Shown here one piece after another: positions 44,871-56,700 of a stretch of 64,000 bases of DNA; the first letter of the stretch is position 1; each line of letters opens with the position of its first letter. The position numbers and the translations under genes are program-made. The notes under the pieces were generated by a model. It did not search any database. It had not been told where the DNA came from and saw nothing but the letters and a program-made list of their open reading frames with translations. Origin of the DNA: Mesostigma viride (Eukaryota; Streptophyta; Mesostigmatophyceae; Mesostigmatales; Mesostigmataceae); assembly GCA_009746045.1 (NCBI GenBank), contig RPFO01000276.1, positions 4,029,141-4,093,140 of the forward strand, in the 5' to 3' direction.

Positions 44871-47800
44871 GGGGGAAGGGCAGGGCATGAGCCAAGGGAG
44901 GAAGGCCATTCCAGCATGCAAGGGGAAGGGGGGGGCATCACAGCACACGGGCGGGGCGAGATATACCATTAGAATGTGGGACACTGACAAAACATAGTCG
45001 ACACCTACCTTGATCATCTGCGGCGTTTAACTGTATGGCCGACGACACACACACACTTTATATAGCATCCATGGTGCCACCGGACAGGAAATAACTGAAC
45101 ACAACGGCATATTAGCCATTAACATATGAACTCACCACTAACATATGGAACATGCTGCCCACTCATGCTGTTACAACTACCAATGATTTAGGCAAGCTAA
45201 AAAATAGCCCCTCAGCGCAACAACTTTTGCCCATGGCCAGCACGTAGAACTGCCATAATCATGAAAGGCAGGGGCAAATGGCAGGAGCAGCCACAATCTC
45301 ATACATTTCCCAAAGTCTTAGGAAAAACTATCCTGGCTTCAAAAAAAAAAGAAACGATCCTGACATTGAGAAAAGAGAAACTATCCTGACGTTGTGAAAA
45401 GCGTGAAGGCATCCCGAGCGTGAAGGCATCCCAAGCGCATCAGGGGCGCAAACCCATTCATTTGGCAAGCTCACGAGCTAATGGGTTGGGGACGTACCGC
45501 CCTGGCCACCTTGAACTCGGTGGACGTGCGCACGCGCAGGATCCCTCCGCGCGCATGCGGTCGGCTCAGCATGCGGTAGCTGCGACGACACGTGCAGTAA
45601 CGGGTGGGCATCCAAACAGGACAGTTCATTTTGAGGCGAGAGATGGCGGTCAGAGATTATTAGCATAGTACTCCGTGGCATGCCCATGCGCATGACACAC
45701 AAGCACTTACTTACTTCATGGCAGTCAGAGCTGTGGGAAAGAAACAGGCACAGACACAGGGCAAGACAAGGGCGCAACTAGGTGCCATGGAAAGAAACGG
45801 ACCTGCAGGTGGTGGCCAGTGGTGGCATAACCCACCCCCCGGCTTCCTAAACTCCTAACTCCAACATTACCCTACGACAGCCATACCCATGTCCTAACCA
45901 GGGTTAGGAAAAAGGGGGTCAGGGGGGTGACATAACATAAACACGTAAAATGGCAAAAAGGGTGACGTAGAAGCTTACTTGCGAAACGTAAAGACGTAAC
46001 TGAACGTAAACACGTACAGCCACACAAAAGCTTATGATTTTCCAGCTATTTTCCACCATTCCATGGCAAAAACTAGACAGTGCTATCCGTGCACTGCATG
46101 GCGCCACGCCGACGCGGCGCGACGCGACGCCATGAGGCCTACAACAGCTTACTAGCACACTTCACGTCGCAAGTATCTGCCGACATTCCCACACTGATTA
46201 TGTTTACGTCCATTCTACGCTACGTATTTACGCGGAACATAACGTACTAAGGTAACGTAAAGGGGCAACGTACGTAGAGGCCTTACGTGCCATTTTGTTC
46301 CCACGCAAAGCGTAACGTAAAACCACGTTATTAAACCACGTAATTACGAAATAACGTAACGTAACCCCTTTACGCCCAACCCTGGTCCTAACCCTCCCCG
46401 CCCCACCCATGCCGTCACCCCATCCGCCATACCCATGTCCTCCCGAATCGGATCCCAGCCATGTCTCCCGTCCCTGTCCCTGTCCCTTCCTCCCATGTCC
46501 TGCCGCACCAACACCCGCTTCCCACGCACGATGGCTCATGCGCTATCCTACCCCGCCTCTCCCCGCCCTCCTCAGTCCTCCCATGTCCTGCGTCCACAAT
46601 GCCCTGCTCCCTGCCCTACTCCCCCACGCTTCCCCACTTGCTCCCATGTCCTGCGGCTTCCGTGCCCTGTTCTCGCCGTCACGCTGTGTTTGCCCTATCC
46701 CATCCTGGCCACGCCCTCCCCCCCTCCTCAGCCCTCCCATTTCCTGCGGCCGCCGTGCCCTGTTCTCCCCGTCACGCTGTGTTTGCCCTATCCCATCCTG
46801 GCCACGCCCTCCCCCCCATCCTCAGCCCTCCCATTTCCTGCGGCCGCCGTGCCCTGTTCTCCCCGCCACGCTGTGTTTGCCCTATCCCATCCTGGCCATG
46901 CCCTCCCCTGCCTCCTCATCCCTTTCATGTGCTGCAGCCGCTGTGCCCCGTTCACTACCCCTGTTCCTTTCCTCACATGTCTTGAGGCAGCGTCGAGTCC
47001 TCTGGCCCCGCGTAGAGGTAGAGCGCGCCCCCGCTGCGCGACGCGAGCGCCTTGAGCGAGGCCAGGTCGACGAAGTCGGAGGACACCACAAACAGGTCCA
47101 CGCACACGCCCGCCTCGACCGCTTGCGCCGCCTGGGGGGTGATGAAACAGGTCAACAGGATCGGGTGAGATGGAACGTGTTACTTTGGCTTAGGCACGAT
47201 CCGCAGGTTGTTTGGATCATGTATGGATTGGTTGGGTTGCATTTGGTCTTGGTTGTGCGGGGCACAGGGTCAGGTGGGGTGGGACGGGCTAGGGTAGGGA
47301 AGCTGATATGATATAGCAGCATGTCAAACTCGGAAGAAAACGCACGGCCAGCTTGAGGAGCAGTTTCCCATGCCCACATAGGACCCACATGTGCGAAGAA
47401 GGGATATAAAAATAGGGGTGGCATCGGTGTGTCTGCAACTGTGAGTCCACCTTCAGAATGGCAGCCCCTATGAATCCATGGCCAGCCGCACACACTCACC
47501 AGCTCTTCATAAAACGGCTGGTCTGGCGCCAGCAATAAGCGGTCCGCCCCCTTGGGCGCCTGAGCATGTTGCCCCGTCGCCCCTGCCCCCTGTCCCGCGC
47601 CCTCTCGTGCCGCGCTGCCTCGATTCACATCCACCACGCCAAGGCCGTGGTTGGGCGGTCCGCTCAGGAACGCAAAAAGCCGCGCTGGCAGAGCCCGTCA
47701 CGACCGTGGGAATCAAGGGTTAGGTGACGAGACACCGCAAAACTTAAGCTAAAGTAAAGTTAACCTAACAGAAAAGTTATAGCGAGGCAAAAGGGCCGCA

Positions 47801-50800
47801 TGGGCGGCCAGAAAGTCCAGCACAAGCCAACAGGGAGTCATATCAAGTGAGACAACTAGAATCTTAAGTAAGACTACCGTCATATGGACGGTTATATTAA
47901 TAATAGCCATACATTGGTTTTATAGCCGGTCCATATTTCTTGCTTATTTGCCACCAACGTCGACTCTAGTGTGGCTGATTATCAATGTTGCATGGAGGTG
48001 TCGACGCAGCAGGAGAGGCCAAGAAAAGGACGCAGAGTTGTGATGGGCAACGCCTGCCCAAGAGCAGCCACTAGCAAAGAGGAATGCTAGCAGAGAGGAG
48101 CGATGGTATTGACAAGGAACATGGCACCATCCTTCATGCAAATACGAGTGACATTGGTTAAAAACATTGGTTGCAAACTCAAGTCAGCCCAGATTTCTTT
48201 GATACACTCTTTGGGCCGCTGATGTTGGTCAATCTAGTGCCCGTCAAAATTTCTTGCTTAAACTGACTCTGACATGCACAACAACGCCCACATGACACAG
48301 TCTACATGTAAATTAATGCACGACATCCAACTCCCACGACAGCGGGCCACGCTCGCTACCACCGCACGCACCACTGACAAACGGCCCACGCTCTTCCAGG
48401 TAGCGCAGGATGGCCGCGACCGCGCTGCCAAAGCCCCGCGCCGCCAGAGGCAGCCCACCCGGTGTGGTGGCACCGCCGCCGCTGGCGTTGCCCCCCCCTG
48501 CGCTGGTGCCGGGCACTGGTACCCCCATGGCACGCTCCCACGAGGTGGCGGGTCGCAGCGTCTCCAGTGCTGCGGTGATGTGGTCCTTGTACTCGTCCAC
48601 CTGGCAGGGTGATGGCGATGGGCTCAGTAGAGGCACGTGATGCGCAGGTGGATTGGAAGAAGGTCGGCCCACTGTAAGACCACGTTCTGGGCAAAACCGC
48701 AAGCATACGCGAAGACATGGCCCCACCAACAATCTTGCGCAGGGAAGCGAGCTAGAGCATGGAGGGAGGCAAGGTAGAACCCATGTGGACAGCTGGCAGA
48801 TTCCCATCACAGGCAGCTGTTGATGGGCTATAGACGGGTAGAGTCAGGGCTTTCAGTTTAGGGGCCATAGGTTTCTGACCGCGAGCACCCCCACAAGCCA
48901 TATCCATGCCCACCACTGCACCCAGCCTGAATGCCCACAGAGACAGTAAGTGAAGTCCTCTCTTGCCCGCCCCCTCCTTCCCTCACCGGCGCGAGCAGGC
49001 TGTCGAGCGGCATCACATGTGCCAGGTCAGACGCCAGCTCGCCATCGCGGCCGATAAGCACGTGCTTGACAACGGGCAGCGCGCCCATGAAGTCGTACAT
49101 GCCCACACGCTCGGCGTAGGTGATGAGGCCAAAGAGGGAGCCGGGGCCCATGCCTGGCGGGGGGGAGGGGTAGGAAGTGGGGAGGGGCGGGGGGGGGGGG
49201 GGGAGGAAGGACGGGGGGGGGGGGGGGAGGGGACGAGGGGGGGTACGCATCGTGCAAGCATATGCCCAGGCAGATTAGCCTCTTGTGCAGAAACCCGCAG
49301 AGGCATAATTTGGGACCTGAGACGCTGCAGGCCTGTCTGCTCCATGTGGGGATGCCAGGCCTCTACAGCGAGGGACAAGAATCGTTAGCCGATACCGTAC
49401 CCATCCACAGAAATACCGGGCAAGGTTCACGCTTGTGCTGGGTTTTCGCCAACTCTGGTGTGGCTGCCACACCTCCCTCTGGGTGTAGATGCGTTAAGCC
49501 ATGTCCAATCCATGTGCTGATTAAGGCATGGATAGACGAGCAGGCAAAGAATGCAGCCGGCCATGCGGACAAGAGAAGCACGGCATGCACCACGCATGGG
49601 TTGCGCTGGCAGGCCGCCAGGCCACTGCGCAGAATGCAGCGAGGAGAGTGATCCCTTCAACAGTGTGCATTCATCCATGGTGCCGTCAAGCTCATGGACA
49701 GTAGACAATGGGGAAGGAAAGAAGCATGGCACCGTGGGACAAAGGGGTAGACCCTCTAGAAAGAAAATATAGCCCTCTTGTGCAGGCAAGGTAAAGACTC
49801 CCCATACCCTCTTCAACACACCTTCGAGCGCGGCCACCAGCGAGCTCTTGACCAGGTCCAGAAACTCCTCACCGGCTGCAAGCAGGAGCAACCAGTCCAA
49901 CCACGGCACACACCTTGTGAGGCGGAACGTTAGAAAATGGCCCACAAGAATGGCAAGGAGGGCCCGTCGCAGCAATAGCCCTTGACGCGGGCGTCCCGTT
50001 GCAACGTAGCTCATCGCAATCTTTACGACTACAACAGGACTACAACCATATGCAACACCCCGTCCTAGTGTCAGAGACAGCCGTGACCGCCGGCCAGCAG
50101 ACGTCCGATGCCGCGGGCAACATAGAAAAGCACCGTAGAAAGATGCAGAAGAAAAGCGTACACCGCGTGCATGATCTGGACCTGGGAAACACACGGCAGC
50201 GCTTGCTAGGACGGTGGGTGCTCCAAGGCCTGCGTGTGCGACCCGCCAGGCACCACACCCCCCAGAGGCCCAGGCTGCACATAACGTGCTGCCATGATGT
50301 TATCATGTCATTTGCTGCCCCAAGGTTGTGTTGCTGCCCCCATCGTGTGTTGCTGCCCCAATTGTGGCTTGGTAGACAAATGGCCTGCTCGCGAACCGAC
50401 AAGTAGACAAGCGGGCGTCTGCGTAGACAAGCGAGCGTGTGCTCGGGGTAACAAGCTCCCTGGGCAACGCCCGTGGAGCGTGAGCCAAGAACCAATAGGG
50501 ACGAAGGAGCAGGGACCGTGCATGAGCAGGGGGGGGGGCTCCGTGGATGCACACACTGGGGGTGCAGCGGGGTGAGCCAGGTCGGGCGTGTCAATGAGGG
50601 GAGAGAGCGCGCCATGCACATGCGAGGGAAGAGGCAAAGGCCATGTGCATGTTTGCAGCGAGGAGCACCACGGCAGCATGCCCTGTACGGCACTACTGGG
50701 TTTGCCCCGATAAGCAGTCGCACAGGGTGGTCCACCGCCACCTCCGCATGCGCACACACCTGATAGGTCCACTGCGGCGATGTACACGGGGTGAACGTTG

Positions 50801-52149
50801 ACATCTTCGCCAATGGTGCTTGAATCTGGCACACGCGTGCCATGGTTGGGCGAGGGGGGCAGGGGGGTCGGGCGGCAAGAGAGATGGGAGGCCACGGCAA
50901 ACCCGCACAGGGGGATGAGCGCAGGCCGGGGGAGAAAAGCGCAGGTCAGGTGGGATGCGCGCAGGTCAGGAGAGCAGCGCAGGTCAGGTGGCACGCGCGC
51001 AGGTCAGGAGAGCAGGGCCGATAGAGCGGGCACAGGGCACACAGTGGAGCACCCGCGTCCTTGTGTGTGCGCAAGATGGCATGCGCGCCGCAGGGGCACA
51101 CAGTTACGCAGCGGGAGGGGTGGGAAAGGGGGCATGGGAAAAGGGGCATGGGAAAAGGGTAATGGGAAGAGGGGCATGGGAAAAGGGGCATGGGAAAAGG
51201 GGCATGGGAAAGGGGGAATGGGAAAAGTGGCATGGGAAAGAGGGGATGGGAAACGAGGGATGGGGGGAATAGGCAGGTTGGGGTGGGCACACGAGCATAC
51301 AGGCTGTCCCGAACATGGATGCCCTGCTGGCATGGATGCCGTGCTGGCCCCCATGGCCTGCCTCGGTGCGCAACCAGGTATGTCACTACTCCAACCAGTT
51401 GACAAGGATGCAGCGGCCAGCGTGTGGATCATGGCGTGCAGCATGAGCCAACTAACAACTTTGAACAACTAATAACATTAGGTGAGACAACTCATAACAT
51501 TGAACATCCATGTGCTATATCAGCACAAGGCCAACCTGGCGCATGCAACGCATGGCTGGGCAGGCTGCCCCGCACGCATGCACCCGTAGCCAACATTCAC
51601 GCACAAGGGAGTTAGTTGCCTTGCAAAGCCGTAGGTGTGCACGCGTCACACAACCGATCTCCCCACATCACGCTCGTTGATGCACCTGTAAAACATACCA
51701 GCCCGCGCAGCCACGTTAGGACGGTATGAGCACAGACACTACCTGCACGCAGCCACAGGACCCACATTGCCGCGCTGGCTACGACCCCACGCAGCCACCA
51801 CAAGATGGTAAAGCATGGGGATCACCCGACCCACCTTGCCGCGCGACCTGGAACTCGTACACATCCATGGACAGCTCTGGCAGGGACCCACGGGCGGCTG
51901 AGCGCGAGTAGCGGCCCTTCTCACGGCCCTCGCGCGGGTAGGTGAACGAGTTGTACGTGTCGCACAGCGCGCAGCGCCACACGTGCCGCTCCACCTGGCA
52001 GCACCAGTTGATGTAGCCAAAGCACTCCTCGCAGCGCGCCAGCACAGAGGCGTCCACCAGGTTGGGGGATTCCAGCGGGATTTTCGACAGGGGCGCGAAC
52101 GGCTTCACGACGCAACCCCATGGGAGGGCGGTCTGGTCCTTGATGGAGC
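40394..52149 (-). CDS. Sec23/Sec24-family transport protein (plant AT2G27460-like), 5' end missing
   Basis: It is related to COPII coat subunits, which bud vesicles from the ER. Fourteen exons join in frame (minus): 52149-51835, 50825-50760, 49875-49822, 49153-48987, 48600-48372, 47684-47500, 47131-46977, 45579-45498, 44820-44705, 43866-43702, 42936-42819, 42308-42013, 41642-41428, 40629-40394, about 798 residues. Domains in order: Sec23/24 zinc finger (CEEC, then C-x2-C after 16 residues, with FGYINW), trunk vWA-like domain (VYIAAVDLS, GEEFLDLVKSSL, LSGPPNHGLG, VCVDLFVV), beta-barrel (GHFFPDPEYENVHH, FQYTILLP), helical domain (LPRLVFALLRSP) and gelsolin-like end (AFPRHSLSRAAI, TSGSPIFLLDAFTTL, IEEQDI). 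The zinc-finger exon needs one base from an upstream coding exon holding the start, which I could not find. It is head to head with the BASS gene. Confidence 0.9.
43260..43360. repeat. Degenerate C-rich CCCCCCTAA-type array in an intron
   Basis: Irregular units such as ACCCCCCCTAA and ACCCCCTTA lie in the intron after exon 43866-43702. It resembles a corrupted telomere-like repeat but the C number varies too much to assign. Confidence 0.5.
43533..43716 (-). repeat. 31-bp tandem array spanning a splice donor
   Basis: About six units of roughly 31 bp overlap the end of exon 43866-43702. On the sense strand each unit contains GGGCCT(T/G)TGAG followed by GTAAGGGG or a mutated form. At least three units keep an intact AG/GTAAGG donor. 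Confidence 0.85.
46646..46976. repeat. About 92-bp tandem repeat, 3-4 copies, in a Sec23-like intron
   Basis: A unit containing CGTGCCCTGTTCTC, CACGCTGTGTTTGCCCTATC and CCATCCTGGCCACGCCCTCC is repeated three times, with partial copies on both sides. It abuts the donor of exon 47131-46977. The long frames it creates on both strands are repeat artefacts. Confidence 0.85.
51120..51262. repeat. 14-bp G/A-rich minisatellite in a Sec23-like intron
   Basis: About ten units of GGGGCATGGGAAAA with drift. A neighbouring block at 50940-51020 repeats GCGCAGGTCAGG four times. Confidence 0.85.
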
Positions 52150-53715
52150 CTGCTCGGTGGCGCGGATGCAAACATGCACAAGCGCTGTCGGCTGTCAAGA
52201 AAGGGCGAACTTCGCTTAAGCCATCAAGGCGTGAGCAAAAGGGATGTTATGACGAGGTGATGTTATTCGAAGTACAAGACTGCTTTGAAAAAAAAAAGAA
52301 ACAGGGAACACATGAAAAAATGCCGCAGTCGAAGTCCACTTGCCATTTCTAGGAAAATAGTCCGAAGTGAAGCGGAGGGACATGCCTGGAGTCCTTAAAC
52401 TGAACTGTAGTAATCAAAGTGTGATCTCTATATTAGGACAGCCAAGTCGTATGTTCTGTATCCGAAGGTCAACGCAGCACTCTATGCGCCGGGAGGCGCG
52501 GAGTTCCACTTTGGCAGCTGCAGAAGCGGTAATAACTGCATGCGGTCTACGGTAATTAAAGCGCACACCATTGGCGCTAGCTCGAGCAACCAACCCAACT
52601 TATCACCAGCGATCCCGACATTGTAGCGCTGAAATAAGTACAGTTTAACTACTGGTAAAATGCAGCAGACAAGGCGAGAAGAGGGGCTCTGGTAGCGGGC
52701 ACAAGTGGCAGCCGGCAATGGGTATTGCTGATATTTAAGAAGGCCTGGCCTAGAGTGCAAAAGTCCTTGGTAAAATGTCAAGTTCGCCTTCGCGCGTGCG
52801 TCACCGTCTTCCAGCTGTAATGCCTGTAAAAATACCCAAGTTGTTCCGAAGCAGGCCACATTCGTCTATGATGTTGTTCTTCGTATATGATGTTGCACGT
52901 TTAGGTGGGAAATGCGTTCTGCCGCGTGACTAATTCCAACCTTCGCTGCAAGCCACCTGGCACCTGGTCGTGTCAAGGAGCAAGGTCACACCAACGCAGT
53001 GCCGTGCGCTTGTCCTACAGTAGTACTGCTGTTGTTGTTGTTGTTGTTCAGTTGTTGTTGTTGTTGTTGTTGTTCAGTTGTTGTTGTTGTTGTTGTTGTG
53101 TCCCACGCCGCACCTGAGCAGCTAAAGAGAATCTACAGTGGCCGAGGGCCGGATATATTTAGTATCGGGGACTGTGACGCGGACGGTTGCATCAGCCAAT
53201 GTACCGTAGCTGCCAATGTGCTAACAGCTGTATCTGTACCCAAACTCCGACGGGCGACGGGACCCAGGGGAAATGCTTGCCAAAAATGAACCTTGTTTCA
53301 ACGGTATGCCAGAATATGGCCGAAAAGAATGCGCCAGGCTTGTCAACCAAACACAGGGTCAGTAGCCGTTGGACTTGCTTTAGATTAGTAACGGGATAAC
53401 GAATATCGTTATTCGTTGACATGGATCTCGGTTTGGCACAGTATCATTCTGACCAGTGGCCGGAATCACGTTTGCTCGCAGGCTGTGTGGCGACCTGACG
53501 TTTAATTATTATTTGTTGTGCTGGTTATCTCCGCGTAAACCCACCGCCACTACAGAAGCCCTGTGGACTACATAGGTTATGCTGTAGGTTCTGCAGTAGG
53601 TATTGAAAAATAATAAACGATTGGTAGAGGCGGGGATATGCCTTCCTTTTAAGCACCTCATATGCGAGCGAAATCATAAAGCAGAAGCCGAAGTCTGTTG
53701 TCGTCCGCGTTAGCA
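52150..53715. promoter_or_regulatory. Divergent region between Sec23-like and BASS genes
   Basis: This should contain the missing first coding exon of the minus-strand gene and both promoters. The (TTG)n block at 53027-53099 lies here. A minus-strand frame near 52740-52830 follows a good acceptor-like TTTTTACAG and reads ALQLEDGDARAKANLTFYQG, which looks protein-like (TPR-type, as in collagen prolyl-hydroxylases), but I could not connect it to either gene. Confidence 0.4.
53027..53099. repeat. (TTG)n microsatellite with CAG interruptions
   Basis: About 24 TTG units are broken twice by TTCAG, about 620 bp upstream of the BASS start. Confidence 0.95.
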
Positions 53716-56700
53716 ATGGCCTCCGCCATGTGCTGCCGAGCCGTAGGCACCTTGCACTCAGGAGAGTTTGTCAATTGCGGCTCGCAACATAATTGGCGTG
53801 TAAATAAACTGCCTCAGCGCGCAATTTCTTGCCGGCAATTCACTTATCCTGGATCATTCAGTAAGTGGCTTGTCGAGTACGCTGTGCAAGTGTTGTCCTA
53901 CAAACTAATTGATTAGATGCCTTGTTTCGTCTTGTGTAACCGGATGTATACGTGATGAGAGCTAAAATTCTCGTAAATGCTTGTGTATGCGTGCATGCGC
54001 CAGACGGTAGCGCGGACGCAAAGCGGATTCAGACGTCGTTTCCGGAGCATTTAGCCCGGGTTGCTCCTTGCCGATTGCTAAGTTTAAAGCAACAAACACA
54101 TGGGGGAAAACATCGTGGAACAGTCTGTCAAGCAAGTGGCAGCAGCCAGGCCATTCCTTCACCTGAAAGGTGAGTTTCAAGACGTTCAACTTGCACAGCC
54201 CCCGGACAAGTAATGCTATCTTGTGGCTGATTATGGAGTGCGGCGCAGTCTAACTCCCATTAGAGAGTGTGTTGGCCTATGGCGCTGCCATCACGGTAGC
54301 ATTGCTGGCGTTGGTTGGGCCATGCTCTGGTGCCCACTCCTTCCTGGGGCAAGCGGTCCAGCGTAGCAGGGCCAGTTACGTTCAGGGTGGTATGTTGTAT
54401 GCCACGTGGATGGCCTTGCCTGCACCCTGTGGAAACATGGCTGGGCGGTGAGGTTGCTTAGATGATTTTCTATGGCTTCCAGCTTTGTTGCCATTCCTTT
54501 AGCAGGCTGGCGTCCCGTGGTCACACAATCTTGACTGTCTAAACCAGAACGTGGCCCCCACATGAGCATGTGCACCAGGAAAACTTGTAATTTTTTCTAG
54601 GAAGTGTCATGCTTTGTCTGGGAATTGTCGTGTTTTGTGTTAGGAGTGGTTGTGTTTTGCCTAGGAGGGTTGCATCCCGGAAATGTTTTGAATTGTCCAG
54701 TAAGTGCCGTTTCCTGCCTAGCAAGTCCGGTGGCATACCACACACATTTCTCCCCCAGAGTTCCCACTTGTCCTGTGTTGGCACAAGTCTCATGTCTCGG
54801 CCGCGCAGTTTTCTGGGCCATGGAGACGGCTTGTTTTCATTGTCGTTACCGTCGTCACAGTTTCCGCATCCCTTGTGGGTGGCGCGGCGTCGCCATCCAC
54901 AGTTGCCAGAGGAGCCACACGGACTACGGTGGAAATGGCAGGCATGCGGTCCTTGCGGTCAACCATGCAGTCCTGACCGTGTCAAAAACAACGGGTCACG
55001 CGCGCTTAGCCTCGCAGTCCATGCCTGTTTGATAACGGGGCACTCCCCCTTATGCACTCAGGATGTCATGCACGTCACACAGCCGCATGCCGTGCGTGTC
55101 CACATGGATGTAGAAAATGCACCCCGGTGCCAGCAGACGAAAGCATGATGCCAGCTGTCCAACAGACGAGAGTGTGATGCCACCTGTCCAAGGATGGGCA
55201 GCGCTGTGGGAGCTTGCGTCTGCAACGTAGCCGTCTGCGCTGTGGGAGCTTGCGTCTGCAACGTAGCCGCGGTGGGAACTTGTGGTCACACCCAGTCCGG
55301 GCCGTCGCAGGGAAGAGACACCAGGCGTGATGCCCCCATGGGGGCGCGCGGCTACCCCGGCATGTCTGTGCAAGCGACAGGCTTGGCTGCCCCATGCCAT
55401 CCAACCCAGCGCCTAACGCCACCCATTTCACGTACGTTGCTGGCTGTCGGCTCGCTGTCCGTGAGCCCATGGCATTGCGCGCACGGCGCATCCTGACCAG
55501 CTCACACTACGGGCGCCCATGGGGAGTTCCCCACATCCCTCCTACGGCAAGGCAACCCTTAAGGGTTAACTTGTGATCATGTTGTCATTTGTAAGCTCCC
55601 CCCTCACCTGCATCCTTCCGTTATCTGCCCCCCCCTCCCCCCCGCATCCCCCTGTCCTGTGCTCCTTCCCCCCCCCCCCCCCCAAAGTGCGGGCGAGCCA
55701 GCGCTGACCCCCCAGGCTAAGCTGGCGCGCTCCATCGCCGGGCTGCTGCCGTACACAGTGGCCACCACGGTGGTCGTCTCCCTCCTGCACCCGCCCTCCT
55801 TTGCCTGGTTCCAGCCAGAGGACTACTCGACCGCGCTGGGCTTCATCATGCTCAGTGTCGGCGTCAAACTGCGCGTGGAGGACTTTGCAAAGGTCTTCCA
55901 GGCGCCGGCGCCCGTTGCGGTGGGCCTGGCGCTGCAGTACGTGTTCAAGGTGGGTGCGCCTGCATATGGTGAAGTCTGGTGGGCAAACGTGGTGCAAAGT
56001 ATCAAGGTGGTGCAAAGTAGGTTCGTGGTGGGTGCGGGTACAGTACTATCGGGGGAAGGCACCTTTTGCTTTACCTGCGCCTGTTCAAGGTGGGTACGGA
56101 TATTGTAGTATCATGTTCAGGTGGGTGAAGTTTGTTGTTTCTTTTCATTTGCAGTAATGCTTCAAGTGGGTGATAAACCTGTTTTGCATGGGGCTTATGT
56201 TCACGGTTGGTGGACACTCGCCGTATGCAGTTCCCGTCCGCAGTAGGTGCATCCAGGCACGTGGCCCCAGCCAGCCGGCCGCTGTGCCCCCTGCCTTGCC
56301 ACCCAGCCCCGGCCTGGGCGGGTCTGTGACGAGATTTCCACGCTTGCCCCTGTGCCATTCGCGGCTGGCCTCTGGGCCTGTTCTGCGTGCACTCTAGCTC
56401 CGCCCCTCTTACCTGCCCGTGAGTCATTACAACCCACACAATCGCCTGCTGACCCCTTCTTGCCCCCCTTCCCCAACGCCACCAAGCGGCTTGTGACCCC
56501 TTTTCCTCCTCCTCCCCCCCCTGCTCCCCCCCCTGCTCTCCCCCCTGCTCCCCCCCCTCCTCTCCCCCATCCTCTCCCCCCTCCTCTCCCCCCTCCTCGC
56601 CCCCCTCCTCGCCCCCTCCTCCCCCCCCTCCTCTCCCCCTCCTTTCCCTGCTCCTCTCCCCCTCCTCTCCCCCCTCCTCCCCCCCCCTCCCCCCCTGCTC

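Noticed and set aside
52300-52400. ATG-led minus-strand frame (MASGLRLRHFF) as the first exon of the Sec23-like gene
   Set aside because: It runs into poly-Phe and a stop without a donor in the needed phase and does not resemble the family N-terminus.
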